Source of the DNA: CAZAMB01 sp964501365 | GTDB taxonomy: Bacteria > Planctomycetota > Phycisphaerae > UBA1845 | Assembly (NCBI GenBank): GCA_964501365.1 | Contig: CAZCST010000006.1 | Coordinates: 1 to 64,000 of the forward strand | DNA: 64,000 nucleotides | Reading direction: 5' to 3' | Shown: positions 8,693 to 18,433 of the stretch, in pieces | How the letters are laid out: each line of letters begins with the position of its first letter | Position numbering within the stretch: the first letter of the stretch is position 1 | Notes under the pieces: generated by a model | The model's database searches: none | The model's input: only the letters and a program-made list of their open reading frames with translations | What the model was told of the DNA's origin: nothing | Translations under genes and position numbers: made by a program

Positions 8693-9027
8693 GAGAAAAT
8701 CCCTTCATGAATCAAACGCGCCAGTCGGCCCACCACGCGGCATGGCCGTCATCAAAATGTAACAGTGCCAAAGTGTCCGGAAAACCGGGGTGGGAGGAAT
8801 TTGGCGACCGGTCTGCTCGATGATCCGAGTCAGTCCCCGGTACTGATATCGTTTGGGTGCCACGGGCGGCTAGTCCGCCCGTGCCTGCACTGGCAGCCAG
8901 CTGCCAGTGGCACCCGAACTCCAAACGATACCAGTGACCAGTCCCCACCTATCTTGGACGCACGGATTTTCACCGACTATGATTTGGACTGCTGACGATC
9001 GCCAGATGAATTTGGAGCAATGGATAC
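8693..9027. other. 335-bp divergent intergenic region containing a 94-bp repeat element
   Basis: No coding sequence. It must hold the promoters of both the Kazal lipoprotein gene (leftward) and trxB (rightward). Its middle is occupied by repeat element A (8842-8935). Confidence 0.6.
8842..8935. repeat. 94-bp stem-enclosed double-hairpin element, copy A
   Basis: Outer arms TATCGTTTGG and CCAAACGATA enclose two hairpins, one with arms CACGGGCGG / CCGCCCGTG and one with arms CACTGGCAGC / GCTGCCAGTG. The whole element is the near-identical reverse complement of 50987-51080, also 94 bp. The terminal inverted repeats and constant length suggest a mobile or once-mobile non-coding unit (REP- or MITE-like). 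Confidence 0.85.
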
Positions 9028-10068
9028 ATGCCGAAGCACAACCAGGTTGAAAAAGTCATCATCATCGGTTCCGGGCCGGCCGGGTGGACCGCAGCCATCT
9101 ACGCCGCCCGCGCGAACTTGAGCCCGCTCATCTTTGCCGGACGCCCCAAGACCGTCCCCTCCACCCTCCTGCCCGGCGGACAATTGATGCTGACTACGGA
9201 AGTGGAAAACTACCCCGGCTTTCCGCACGGAGTCACCGGTCCCAAGCTGATGGCCTACTTTGAACAACAGGCCGTACGATTCCAGACCCGCATCGTTACC
9301 GATCACGGGCTGAGCCCGGACGTTTCCAACCCTGACGACGGCCACAGCTATTCCTATCACGATTGCACGCGCGTGGACTTCTCACAGCGACCCTTCGTGG
9401 TCATCGGGGAGGACGACACGGAATATCGGGCACATTGCGTGATCGTGGCCACGGGAGCGACGGCGAACTGGCTGAATCTTCCGAATGAGCAACGGCTTGC
9501 GCAGTCCGGCGGGGGCGTGAGTGCCTGTGCGGTTTGCGACGGGGCGTTGCCCGTCTTCCGCGACAAGGTGCTGGCGGTCGTGGGCGGGGGAGACTCCGCC
9601 GTCGAGGAAGCAAGCTATCTGACCAAGTTTGCGTCGAAAGTATGGATGATCCACCGGCGCGACGAACTGCGTGCCTCCAAGATCATGATCGATCGCGCGA
9701 AATCGAATCACAAGATCGGATTTCAATGGAACAAGGCGGTCATCGACGTGATGGGTGACCAGATGATTACCGGAGTGAAACTTCGCGACACAAAAACAAA
9801 CCAGGATTCGACACTGGAACTGGGCGGACTGTTCATGGCCATCGGCCATACACCGGCCACTTCGTTTCTCAAGGGCCAACTCGATCTGGATGCGAAACAA
9901 TACATCAAACTCAAGGACCCCTATCGTTCGACCACCAGCGTGGATGGTGTTTTTGCCGCCGGCGACTGCGTGGACAGCGTGTATCGCCAGGCGATCACGG
10001 CGGCCGGTATGGGCTGCAAGGCCGCCATCGATGCGGAACGCTGGCTCGGCGAAAAAGGGATTGAATAA
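9028..10068 (+). CDS. trxB: Thioredoxin reductase (NADPH)
   Basis: A 346-residue FAD/NADPH flavoprotein that transfers electrons from NADPH to thioredoxin in the cytoplasm. The FAD-binding G-S-G-P-A-G-W-T-A-A is near residue 15. The redox-active C-A-V-C-D-G is near 167-170. The NADPH-binding G-G-G-D-S-A-V-E-E-A follows, and the FAD ribityl-binding A-G-D-C-V-D is near the C-terminus. Length is slightly above the usual 310-330 residues because of an insertion around residues 85-135. No thioredoxin gene is adjacent. Confidence 0.94.
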   Translation: MPKHNQVEKVIIIGSGPAGWTAAIYAARANLSPLIFAGRPKTVPSTLLPGGQLMLTTEVENYPGFPHGVTGPKLMAYFEQQAVRFQTRIVTDHGLSPDVSNPDDGHSYSYHDCTRVDFSQRPFVVIGEDDTEYRAHCVIVATGATANWLNLPNEQRLAQSGGGVSACAVCDGALPVFRDKVLAVVGGGDSAVEEASYLTKFASKVWMIHRRDELRASKIMIDRAKSNHKIGFQWNKAVIDVMGDQMITGVKLRDTKTNQDSTLELGGLFMAIGHTPATSFLKGQLDLDAKQYIKLKDPYRSTTSVDGVFAAGDCVDSVYRQAITAAGMGCKAAIDAERWLGEKGIE

Positions 10069-10117
10069 CGCAACGACGAATCATAGACTATATGATGAGA
10101 ACTTGGGGAATTAGACT

Positions 10118-10360
10118 ATGTGGTTAATTCGGGCACATTTCGACGGCAGGGTCATCGTGCCTGATGAGCCGGTGAATTTGCCTATAGATACACCCTTGCA
10201 CCTCAAGCTTGTCGAGACCAGTCAGGCCAACGGCCATGCCGATGAAGTTACCGTGCAGCAGCGGTTGCAGCGGTTGGCCGCCGTAACGGGTTGCTTGGAT
10301 GGATCTTCGCTTTCATCCGAGTCCCTTCGTCGTGAAAACATGTACGACGATCGACTGTGA
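10118..10360 (+). CDS. Putative antitoxin of a VapBC-type pair (DUF104/AF2212-like)
   Basis: An 80-residue protein beginning I-R-A-H-F-D-G-R-V-I-V-P-D-E-P-V, a pattern shared with AF2212/DUF104-like antitoxins, and ending S-L-R-R-E-N-M-Y-D-D-R, like the toxin-wrapping tail of many VapB proteins. Its stop overlaps the start of the PIN-domain toxin (TGA inside GTGA), which implies translational coupling. In such pairs the antitoxin neutralises the toxin and represses the operon. The assignment combines the N-terminal resemblance with the context. Confidence 0.72.
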   Translation: MWLIRAHFDGRVIVPDEPVNLPIDTPLHLKLVETSQANGHADEVTVQQRLQRLAAVTGCLDGSSLSSESLRRENMYDDRL

Positions 10361-10797
10361 AAATCCTTCTCGATACCAACATTCTTGTTCACAACATGAA
10401 CCACAAGGATTCGCGGCATGAAATGGTCGCAGCGTTCCTGCAAAAACTTGTTCGAGACGGTGCCGAGCTATTCGTGGCATCCCAGTGCCTTTATGAGTTT
10501 TGGGTTGTAGCGTCACGTCCAATCAGCGCGAATGGCCTTGGCCTGTCATCGGCTGACACTCGCAGGATAATTGACCTCCTGATTTCTGCATTTTCGCTTC
10601 CACCCGATCCCCCTGACCTCCTTCCATGTTGGCTGGATGTTTGCACGCAATACCAGGTCACTGGCCGACGTGCTCATGATGCGAGATTGGTTGCATGGAT
10701 GAGTCGGCTCGGAGTAACTACGATTGTCCCCCTTAACCCCAACGACTTTGCACGCTTTCTTGAAATTCGGTGTCTCGTTCCAGTGGCCGACCAATGA
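10357..10797 (+). CDS. PIN-domain ribonuclease toxin, VapC family
   Basis: A 146-residue PIN domain. The acidic metal-binding residues are visible: Asp6 (L-L-D-T-N-I-L), Glu47 (L-Y-E-F-W), Asp108 (A-H-D-A-R-L-V-A) and Asp130 (N-P-N-D-F). VapC toxins cleave tRNA or rRNA. The GTG start overlaps the antitoxin stop by 4 bases, and no separate Shine-Dalgarno is needed. All four acidic positions are intact, so it is probably functional. Confidence 0.85.
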   Translation: MKILLDTNILVHNMNHKDSRHEMVAAFLQKLVRDGAELFVASQCLYEFWVVASRPISANGLGLSSADTRRIIDLLISAFSLPPDPPDLLPCWLDVCTQYQVTGRRAHDARLVAWMSRLGVTTIVPLNPNDFARFLEIRCLVPVADQ

Positions 10798-10822
10798 GCC
10801 GATATTGACTCTTTCGATCACT

Positions 10823-11575
10823 TTAGGTGCGGCGCGTCCATTGGTCACTTTGATATTTTTGGGTGAGTGTCGAAGCCAATTCTTTTTCGACCTGGCTCCA
10901 TTCCGCTTCTTTGGTTGGCACTCCGAAAACTCTCTCGATCCGGCCTGCGAAAATACGCCCCATTTCCGTGATCTTTCCAAAAATCTCAAAATTGTCTGGT
11001 GTTCCCTCCGCCACGGCCGTGGGTTGCTGGGCGAAGCGATTGCCCAGGACGATGGAGCCGTGTTGAAGCACAGCATGACGTGTTCGGCGCTGGGCGCTGC
11101 CGGCAATTTTGTCCGTGCCGAGAAGGACGTCGTAACAATGGCGTCGTTCAAAACAAAAAAATGGTCCGCGTGCGGCTCCGGAGTCGTCTGATTGTGCGCA
11201 GCGTGCCGTGGTCAATTGCAGTGATGCCAGCGCCGCAATGACGGCGTCGTGGGCCAGTTCGTAGAGTCGATTGGGGCCTTCCTTCAAGAGCTCGTGAGCC
11301 ATGGGCAGGGCGATCGAATAGGTCAGCTCCAGATCGTGCAGAATCGCTCCGCCGCCCGTCAATCTCCGAACCACCGGCAATTCTCCCGCAGGCGGCGGCA
11401 AGGCCTCGTAGTCGGCGTATTTCTGAAAATATCCAAGCGAGATTGTCGGAGGGGACCATTGATACAGCCGCAGCGTGGGCGGCGCGGATTTGTTTCCGAC
11501 TTCGATCAGCATGGCTTCATCGCGGGCCATGTTTGTCGGACCGTCCGACGCGCCATCCTGAATCAGTCGTATCAT
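10823..11575 (-). CDS. LipM/LplA-type octanoyl- or lipoyltransferase
   Basis: A 250-residue member of the BPL/LplA/LipB superfamily, which attaches octanoate or lipoate to lipoyl domains. The signature R-R-L-T-G-G-G-A-I-L-H is at 70-80, the catalytic Lys is in K-I-A-G-S-A-Q (Lys155), and L-Q-H-G-S follows. Cys140 in F-F-C-F-E lies where LipM-type octanoyltransferases keep their catalytic cysteine, so an amidotransferase or octanoyltransferase role is plausible, but a lipoate ligase cannot be excluded. Its 3' end faces the vapC-like gene 25 bases away. Confidence 0.8.
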   Translation of the reverse strand: MIRLIQDGASDGPTNMARDEAMLIEVGNKSAPPTLRLYQWSPPTISLGYFQKYADYEALPPPAGELPVVRRLTGGGAILHDLELTYSIALPMAHELLKEGPNRLYELAHDAVIAALASLQLTTARCAQSDDSGAARGPFFCFERRHCYDVLLGTDKIAGSAQRRTRHAVLQHGSIVLGNRFAQQPTAVAEGTPDNFEIFGKITEMGRIFAGRIERVFGVPTKEAEWSQVEKELASTLTQKYQSDQWTRRT

Positions 11576-11653
11576 GGAAGGGCGAGGATAGCGCCGCGTC
11601 CCGCTTTGGCAAGCGAGCGCCCTGCGGGACAGGAGTTTCGTGGGCGGATCGCG

Positions 11654-12964
11654 CTAGGATGGGCCAAGCGTGATGGGTTTCTGGCAGTGCGGGCAGACGG
11701 TGGACTGCATGCGCGACCAGCGTTGATTGAGCACCTGCTCACGGCGATGGAATTCCTCTTCTTTCTTTTGCATTTCGATCTGCTTGTCGAGGAACTCCTT
11801 TTGAGTGCTGCTAAGAGCATCGGATTGAATCTGAACCTGGGCCGCGACCTTGGCCAGCTCCCTCTCGCGCTCGGCGAGTTGTTCGTTAAATCGAGTGATG
11901 TCGTGCAGTTGCCCACGGAATGCGGCATCACGAGCCTCGATCTGGGCTTCCCGCGCGGTCAGGCTTGTCTGTTGCTCGCTGATGGCCGCTGCGTCGCTTC
12001 GCAGTTGCGCGCGCCATTGATTGAGTCGTTCCCAGGCTTCCGCAATATTGGTCTGCAGCGGATCAGCTTTCACTTCTCCCGGCACGGGTGCCGCCTCCGC
12101 GCTCGTTGGTTCGACGCTCGCGGACGGTGCGGCCGCCGGCGTCGTCGCAGGTGCGTTCTTCGGGATATTCGCAACCGCCGGGGAAGTCTTGGTCGCATTT
12201 TCGTCCGGAGCGGGCGACGAGGGTGATGCGTCTGTCGATTTCGCAACATTGGCCCCGGCCAGCGCCGCAGCACGCTCATGGATTTGCAGCTGAAGTCCAA
12301 ATGGCCCGATCGTGATTCGGTCCCCGTCTCCCAGGGGGGTTACTTCACGGCGTTGTCCATTGACCCATACTCCCGCGCGACTTCCCAGGTCAAAGACTGC
12401 CGGTTCGCGGCCAAATCGAAACAGCAACGCGTGCCGCACCGACACATCGTTATGATCGAGGCGGATTGCGGCATGTTCGTTGCGTCCGATCAAGGCCACC
12501 GCTTTTTCCATGGTCCATCGGGTGTCGGTGTGGATGAGTGTGAAGGTGGCGGGGTTGATCAGCGAGGTCGGGTCGTTGTATTCCATGCCCGCCCCGGAAT
12601 CGTCCGCGTCCGTGGCAGGCATGCGAATGGCGATTTGAAGGATGCTCTCACCCAGCGTGATGACGTCGCCATCCTGCAGAGCAACCAGATCGATCCGGTC
12701 CTTTCCTCGAAACGTCCCTCCGGTAGTGTGCAAGTCGAAGAGGAGAACATCCATGCCGGTGTTGATGATCGCGCAGTGGGCGGCGCTGACGCCGCGATCG
12801 TGCAGGACGATGTGGGCCGGACGCTTGGAGCCCAGAAGCGTCACGGGGCGCCGCAGGTTCCACGTCTTTTGACCGGCCGAACCGACGCCGGCGCTCACTC
12901 GAATTTGCGGCGCGGATGCCGGTAATTCGACGACGCTCTCTGCTACTGGACACGATTGAGCCAT
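11654..12964 (-). CDS. Protein with two FHA domains, a coiled coil and a C-terminal CxxC
   Basis: A 436-residue cytoplasmic-looking protein. The first FHA domain (about 38-115) has L-L-G-S-K-R and G-V-S-A-A-H. The second (about 150-235) has I-G-R-N-E-H and V-S-V-R-H with N-G. FHA domains bind phosphothreonine peptides. An Ala/Pro/Thr-rich linker (about 240-300) leads to a long Gln/Glu-rich coiled coil (about 310-410). The tail carries C-P-H-C, half of a possible metal site. The first FHA lacks the canonical G-R pair (G-S here), so the second is the likelier phosphopeptide binder. No kinase gene is adjacent. Confidence 0.82.
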   Translation of the reverse strand: MAQSCPVAESVVELPASAPQIRVSAGVGSAGQKTWNLRRPVTLLGSKRPAHIVLHDRGVSAAHCAIINTGMDVLLFDLHTTGGTFRGKDRIDLVALQDGDVITLGESILQIAIRMPATDADDSGAGMEYNDPTSLINPATFTLIHTDTRWTMEKAVALIGRNEHAAIRLDHNDVSVRHALLFRFGREPAVFDLGSRAGVWVNGQRREVTPLGDGDRITIGPFGLQLQIHERAAALAGANVAKSTDASPSSPAPDENATKTSPAVANIPKNAPATTPAAAPSASVEPTSAEAAPVPGEVKADPLQTNIAEAWERLNQWRAQLRSDAAAISEQQTSLTAREAQIEARDAAFRGQLHDITRFNEQLAERERELAKVAAQVQIQSDALSSTQKEFLDKQIEMQKKEEEFHRREQVLNQRWSRMQSTVCPHCQKPITLGPS

Positions 12965-13243
12965 TTCTTACCCCCGACGGACCAGATGCTGAGCTTGCCT
13001 GATGACGGGCGAAGCGCCTGGTCAGTACAATTTCCCCACCGGCCCCCGCATCGGCGTGCATAATTCCAACTGCGTAATCTGGAGTGCCGTTTCCGATTAA
13101 AAGAGTACAATTGCGGACAATGACTCGGCAAGTTTCGCCCGAAATGCGCCTTCGCGCCCAATTATGGGCTCTCGAAAGCGAAGCGATCTTCTTACTGAGG
13201 GGGAATCAAGAGTAGTTTTCGTTACATTAAGACAATAGAACTT

Positions 13244-13972
13244 ATGAACATTGTTCTTACCAATGATGACGGGATTGACGCCCGCGGACTCGAAGCGGCC
13301 TATAACGCCATCCGCGAGCTGGGCACGGTCCACGTCGTCGCTCCATCCTCGGAACGGTCGGCCTGCAGCCACACCATTACGCTGCGCACTCCCATCAACG
13401 TGGAACGGCGGCACCATCCACGTTATGGGGTCTGCTTCGCAGTCGATGGCACTCCGGCCGACTGTGTGCGACTCGCCCATGCGTCACTGATTGACGCTCC
13501 GATCGACTTGATCGTGTCAGGCATCAATCACGGGGCCAACGCGGGGGTGGACATGTTTTATAGCGGCACCGTCGCCGGCGCCCGCGAAGGAGCGATTCTC
13601 GGCATTCAGGCCATCGCGCTTTCGCAGTCCCTGCGCCGCGAAGTGGAACTCAACTGGGATGCGACCAGCAAGGCGGCGGAGTTTCTGGTTCGTGAACTGT
13701 TGGTCGAGGCGCTGGAAGGCCCCGGCTTCTGGAGCGTGAACTTTCCCGCTCCGGTTCCCGCAGAACCCCACCGACATGTGTATCGCGTACCCGTCGCCAT
13801 CCATCCCATGCCCATGCGCTTTGATCGCAAGGAACACGATGATGGCCGGACGCTTCGCTTCGATTATGGCGCTTCGTATTGGTTGCGCGACGTGACGGGC
13901 CCCTCCGATTACAGCACCATCCGCGACGGCGGGATCGCCGTGTCGCAAATTCCCCTCTATGGCCGGTTTTAG
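13244..13972 (+). CDS. surE: 5'-nucleotidase SurE
   Basis: A 242-residue metal-dependent phosphatase of the SurE family, acting on nucleoside 5'-monophosphates and sometimes short polyphosphate. The N-terminal L-T-N-D-D-G supplies metal ligands Asp8 and Asp9. S-E-R-S-A near residues 36-40 and G-I-N-H-G-A-N-A-G near 89-97 complete the active site, followed by Y-S-G-T-V-A-G-A-R-E-G. Length is typical. No clear Shine-Dalgarno precedes the ATG. The downstream hairpin at 14007-14035 may end its transcript. Confidence 0.95.
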   Translation: MNIVLTNDDGIDARGLEAAYNAIRELGTVHVVAPSSERSACSHTITLRTPINVERRHHPRYGVCFAVDGTPADCVRLAHASLIDAPIDLIVSGINHGANAGVDMFYSGTVAGAREGAILGIQAIALSQSLRREVELNWDATSKAAEFLVRELLVEALEGPGFWSVNFPAPVPAEPHRHVYRVPVAIHPMPMRFDRKEHDDGRTLRFDYGASYWLRDVTGPSDYSTIRDGGIAVSQIPLYGRF

Positions 13973-14006
13973 AGCAAAATCGGAAATCGTGTAGCTCTGA
14001 GCGGGC

Positions 14007-14035
14007 TGTCATTCTGAACGAAGCGAAGAATGACA
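14007..14035. terminator. Hairpin between convergent genes; possible bidirectional terminator and dispersed repeat
   Basis: Arms TGTCATTCT and AGAATGACA pair perfectly around a short G/A-rich loop. It is a short version of the repeat at 7796-7859. It sits between the 3' ends of surE (13972) and the first giant exoprotein (14070). There is no strong U tract, so terminator function is only plausible. Confidence 0.5.
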
Positions 14036-14069
14036 GGCTGGTCGCCAGTGGTTGACTTGTGATTTTGCT

Positions 14070-17000
14070 TCAATTTCGTCCACGCCTTTTGAACAGAGTC
14101 AGTGCGATCGCGCAACACAGGAAGACAGGAATCATGCCTGAGCCGCAGCCGCGCGGCGTGGGTCGCGTGGGCTGCCCGTCAACCGAAGCCTTTCCGACGG
14201 CGAATTCCCCGCCGCTGTCACGGACGCACCAGTACTCAACGGATCCATCGTTTTTGGTCGTTCGCCCAGATTCGCCAACGTTGTTTGTGGGCAACGACTC
14301 GCCGATGTCGCGGCCCGCAGGGACCCACGTCCCACTACCGCCTCCAACCTGCGGATCCAGAATATGAATCTCCAATTCGGACGATGCCGCATCCAGCGCT
14401 TCGATTTCCTCTTGCGTAAATCGCAGGCTAACGGTCAGTATAGAGCCATCTGCCGCAGACGATGATGTCACCACTTTCAATCGTCTAGCCAGCGCCTTGC
14501 CGTCCGCAAAACCAACCAGCGTGGTCGCGCCCGGAGTCGAAGGATTCTCCGACTCAAAGACCGGCTCACTAATTTCGTAATGGACCTGTGCCCCTTCTTC
14601 CGGCGTGACCAGCTCGATGACCGCCAGAGGCGCTCCCTGGGAATCCGTCACCACCTGGTCAAAAACTCCGGATTCATCGGTGGTTCCAGTTCCGCTCGCA
14701 ACGATTCCTGCTTCCACCGCCGCCGACCCGCCACCGCCGGCGCTGCAATTGGGCGTGAGCAGAAATGCCCGTACATTTCCACTTCCGTTTGTGCCCCATC
14801 CGGTGATGGTTCCGTCGTCATTGATGTCCGTGGCCCGCGTGAGCGTCCAACCCGATCCGCCGGGAATCAGGTTGTTCAAATCGCGCATTCCATTCTGGCC
14901 GTCCCAGACGAACGCGTGATAAGCCCCCCCGGTTACATCTGATGTACCCACGACGACCTGGCTGCTGTTGATGCCAAACGCCCAGCTTTCCGTCCCTCCC
15001 GTGAGGACGCCGAGGTCGAACATGCTGGTATCCCAGATGAAGGCATGCTTGGCCGATCCGGCCGTGTACGATCGACCGCATGCGTCCCCCGCGCTGTTGA
15101 CGGCCTCTGCACGATGGTCAATGCGAATGCTCTCGCCGCCCAACGTGCCAAGATTTGTCATCGTTCCACTTTGCCAGCGGAAGGGCCGCCAATAGCCGCT
15201 TGCATTCTGTGCGCCTCCGACGACCTGGCCGGAGTCATTGATGTCGAATCCCTGGCTCTCCGAACCACCCAGCGTCCCCAGGCTATTCATTCCGGAGCTG
15301 AGCCCGTATGCACCTGTTGGGAGGTACAGGAACGCCAGTCGGTGCTCGGGATTGTTCCCCGTCGAGCGCAAGTCAAAGGCAGTTCCGACAACCTCATTGC
15401 TGGCATTGACTGCCTGGGCCTCACTGTCGTTGCGACTGGAGATGACCCCCAGATCGGTCATGGTGCCGCCTGAATAGGTGAATGCCCGGCGCTTTCCGCT
15501 GGCATTGTGGGCCCAGCCCACCACTCGCCCGCTGGCGTTGATGCCGTGCGCCTCCGCATAAGAACCGCCCAGAGTTCCAAGTGATGTGAAGGTGCCGCAA
15601 TCCAGATACCAAGCCGTGGGATTACCACTGGAATCCTCCTCGAAGCCAGCCACCTTCTCACTGGCGTTGATGTTCATTCCCTCGCTGGATCGGGCCGAAT
15701 TGATCGCCCCCAGATCGGTCACAACGTAGTAGGAGCTGCAGGGGGCCCAATTGCCCACTAGAAAATAGCTATTTGCGCTCGCCCCGGGGTTGGAGTGGTA
15801 AAACTGCATCGTCGCGGTCGAGTCGGTGGGGACGTGCATCCGAAGAAACGTTCCGCCGCCGTCTTCGGATTCATGCAGGTTCTCGAAGCGTGAAAGCGAT
15901 GAGCCCTTAGTCCGCACGCCAATGTTGCGCTCGTTGTCAGTGTCCTCGTTGGATACCACAAATTCAGCGGGAGCCGAATCGGGCACGCCGCTGGCGGTCA
16001 GGTCCTTGTCCTGCCAGGTGGCGCTCGACGTCGGGCTCCCCACGTCCGTGAACAGCTCGGTATAGGCGAGAGGGGCTTCGCTCCAGTAGCCAGCCAGATA
16101 GAAGTTAATCGTTCCATTGGCTTGGGCGTAAACTTCAATGGTCGGCGACGACGACGTATCGGTCTCGACAAACATGGTGGCCGTTTCGACTCCGCCTCCC
16201 TCCGCCTTGTTGAGGTTGAGCCGCCGCTGGAGGCTTGAACCATTCGTGCGAACGCCCGCTTCGGAAGGGGCGACGGTATCGTTGTTGGTCAAAACGATCT
16301 CGGCCACATGGCTGGGGCCCAGGCCATACGAGCACATGCTCTTGTCCTGCCAAGACCCACTGGCTCCGGCGGTAAACGTGTCGAATTTCTCCACATAGCT
16401 TCCGCACGTCCAGTAGCCCAGAAGGGCAAATTCTGTCGTGCTTTGGGCCTCCCCATATTGTTCAATCTTCGAGGCGCTGTCGGTCTGTACGTGCATAACA
16501 AGAGCTGACACGCCGCCTGCCTCCGCCTTTCGCAGTGTCAGGCGCCGATCCAGGCTCGAACCGACAGCCCGGACCCCCATGGACCGCGTATTCGCGGTTG
16601 CGGAACATAGCATTGCGATCTCCACAATGGCATTGGGTGGCACACTGTATGGCGATCCGCTGAGGTCTTTGGTTTCCCATGTGGCATTGGAGGAAACCTG
16701 CCAGGATTGAAACGTCTCAGTATAGCATTGCGATGATTCCTTGTGGGTAATGGCCGTCGTCGTACCAGTGACCCCCTGGTTCGCGGTGATGTCGGAAGCC
16801 GCCAGGCTGATCGTTACTTGATCGCCGCTGGATAGCGACGCGAAGTCTCCGCGCAGGATGTACGACGTCGTGGTGTTGACGGCAAAGGACGTCGAAAAAG
16901 TAATCGTCCCCGCGGCCTGATTTACCACTCCCGTGCCACCCACCGTGGTGGTCTCCCCGATGCCAATGTGGCCGTTGATGTTCGTGTCCTTGACCAATTC

Positions 17001-18290
17001 CAGGCCGGACCAGTCGCCGTTGACAAGGCCCGAAATGCTGCTGATGCGAAACACGAGCTGGGTTACGGTCATGCCCCCCGCACACGGAATGAAGTTGAAG
17101 GCGAATAGCTCCGCATTCGTCTCCGTCCCGTGTTCGTGGAAGGCGTCGCTCACCTGACCGGCCGCGTGATCTTCCAGCTGCACACCCACGTCCCAATAAC
17201 CAAGCAGGTAGAATTTGTGCGTGTCCGTGATGCGTTGATGGTAGAATTCGACAATGCTGCTGTTGTCCGCGGCGACGTGCATCCGGCCGAAATCCCCGTC
17301 CGTGTTGTCCTCCTGCCGCAGGTTCAACAATCTCGAAATGGACGATCCATTCGTCCGCACCCCCATCTCATTTTCTTCGGTGGTGACGTGGTTGGAAAAA
17401 AGAAACTCGGCCACGTCTCCGCCGCCTACCCCGTATCCTGAAAGATTCAGGTCCGTCCACGTGGCATTGGAGCCAGGACTACCCACATCAGAGAATTTCT
17501 CGACATAGGGGCCCGGTGCCGAAGTCCAATATCCCATCACGTAAAAATCTATTCGCAGGTTGTGGCCCGCATAGGCTTCGATCGTCGCATTCGCGGTGGC
17601 GTCTGCCTGGACTACCATGGTGATTGCGTCCAGGCCATCAGGGCTGGATTGAATCACGACCCGGCGATTTAGTGCCGATCCATTGGTTCGCACGCCACCG
17701 TCGTACGCCGTGCCGCCGTTCTGGTTGGTGATCAGAATTTCAGCCATTTCGCCGGGCCCCACGCCGAACGAGCTCAGGTTGACGTCCGTCCACGCTCCGG
17801 CCGTCACGTCAAAAAAATCGAATACTTCAACGTACGTACCGCAGCCCCAGTACCCCAGCAGGACGAAGCTCACGTCGGTCGTGTTGCTTGCGTAATGTTG
17901 AATCTGCGAACTGGCGTCGGCCTGCACATGCATCACGAAAGCATCCACGCCTCCACCGGTAGCCTGCTGAATGTCGAACCGGCGCTGCAGACTTGAGCCG
18001 ACAGCCCGGATCCCTCCCTGGCGGGAGTTGTTGAGGTTGGAGTTTATGACCGCGATTTCCACGACCGCGTTGGCCGGAACGTTAAATGGTGCGCCGCTCA
18101 GGCTCTTGGTCTGCCAGGTGTTGGTGGAAGTGGCCGACCAGGATTGAAAACTTTCCGTATATTGTGCGTTGGTCGTCGTGCTTATGCATACGACCATGGT
18201 GAACACGAGAAGTCCTACGCTTGGCGGTTCCAGGATGGGCGTCAAGAATTCTGGTAGCAGAGGCAGGCGGATGCTCTTGTTCCTTTCCAT
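14070..18290 (-). CDS. Giant exoprotein: six ~110-residue repeats, HAF repeats and a C-terminal sorting tail
   Basis: A 1,406-residue secreted protein. A signal peptide ends near T-T-N-A-Q. Three modules of about 110 residues (about 43-366) share Y-x-E-x-F, G-V-R-x-x-G-S-S-L-x-R-R, a V-Q-A/T-D stretch and L-G-Y-W. A different, probably beta-sandwich module follows (about 367-520), then three more copies (about 521-850). Next come HAF-type repeats (about 853-1185; L-G-T-L-G-G, G-I-N, G-W-A). A region with V-I-E-L-V-T-P and W-V-P-A-G (about 1200-1330) resembles choice-of-anchor U domains. The C-terminus is Gly-Cys-Gly, a membrane segment and R-R. The ATG at 18290 has GGGGAG 6 bases upstream; an in-frame ATG at 18359 is not needed. 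It is a tandem paralogue of the next gene. Confidence 0.85.
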   Translation of the reverse strand: MERNKSIRLPLLPEFLTPILEPPSVGLLVFTMVVCISTTTNAQYTESFQSWSATSTNTWQTKSLSGAPFNVPANAVVEIAVINSNLNNSRQGGIRAVGSSLQRRFDIQQATGGGVDAFVMHVQADASSQIQHYASNTTDVSFVLLGYWGCGTYVEVFDFFDVTAGAWTDVNLSSFGVGPGEMAEILITNQNGGTAYDGGVRTNGSALNRRVVIQSSPDGLDAITMVVQADATANATIEAYAGHNLRIDFYVMGYWTSAPGPYVEKFSDVGSPGSNATWTDLNLSGYGVGGGDVAEFLFSNHVTTEENEMGVRTNGSSISRLLNLRQEDNTDGDFGRMHVAADNSSIVEFYHQRITDTHKFYLLGYWDVGVQLEDHAAGQVSDAFHEHGTETNAELFAFNFIPCAGGMTVTQLVFRISSISGLVNGDWSGLELVKDTNINGHIGIGETTTVGGTGVVNQAAGTITFSTSFAVNTTTSYILRGDFASLSSGDQVTISLAASDITANQGVTGTTTAITHKESSQCYTETFQSWQVSSNATWETKDLSGSPYSVPPNAIVEIAMLCSATANTRSMGVRAVGSSLDRRLTLRKAEAGGVSALVMHVQTDSASKIEQYGEAQSTTEFALLGYWTCGSYVEKFDTFTAGASGSWQDKSMCSYGLGPSHVAEIVLTNNDTVAPSEAGVRTNGSSLQRRLNLNKAEGGGVETATMFVETDTSSSPTIEVYAQANGTINFYLAGYWSEAPLAYTELFTDVGSPTSSATWQDKDLTASGVPDSAPAEFVVSNEDTDNERNIGVRTKGSSLSRFENLHESEDGGGTFLRMHVPTDSTATMQFYHSNPGASANSYFLVGNWAPCSSYYVVTDLGAINSARSSEGMNINASEKVAGFEEDSSGNPTAWYLDCGTFTSLGTLGGSYAEAHGINASGRVVGWAHNASGKRRAFTYSGGTMTDLGVISSRNDSEAQAVNASNEVVGTAFDLRSTGNNPEHRLAFLYLPTGAYGLSSGMNSLGTLGGSESQGFDINDSGQVVGGAQNASGYWRPFRWQSGTMTNLGTLGGESIRIDHRAEAVNSAGDACGRSYTAGSAKHAFIWDTSMFDLGVLTGGTESWAFGINSSQVVVGTSDVTGGAYHAFVWDGQNGMRDLNNLIPGGSGWTLTRATDINDDGTITGWGTNGSGNVRAFLLTPNCSAGGGGSAAVEAGIVASGTGTTDESGVFDQVVTDSQGAPLAVIELVTPEEGAQVHYEISEPVFESENPSTPGATTLVGFADGKALARRLKVVTSSSAADGSILTVSLRFTQEEIEALDAASSELEIHILDPQVGGGSGTWVPAGRDIGESLPTNNVGESGRTTKNDGSVEYWCVRDSGGEFAVGKASVDGQPTRPTPRGCGSGMIPVFLCCAIALTLFKRRGRN

Positions 18291-18433
18291 GCTGCTCCCC
18301 AGGTGCTTCCCATCCGATTGGGATGGGATCATGCAAGCACACTCCTCGCTCTGGTTCATGACCAGACTATCAGACTTAAGCTGATTTTGCCGGTCATCCT
18401 CGGAAGGGTAAATGAAAACAGCATGAAAAGTTC

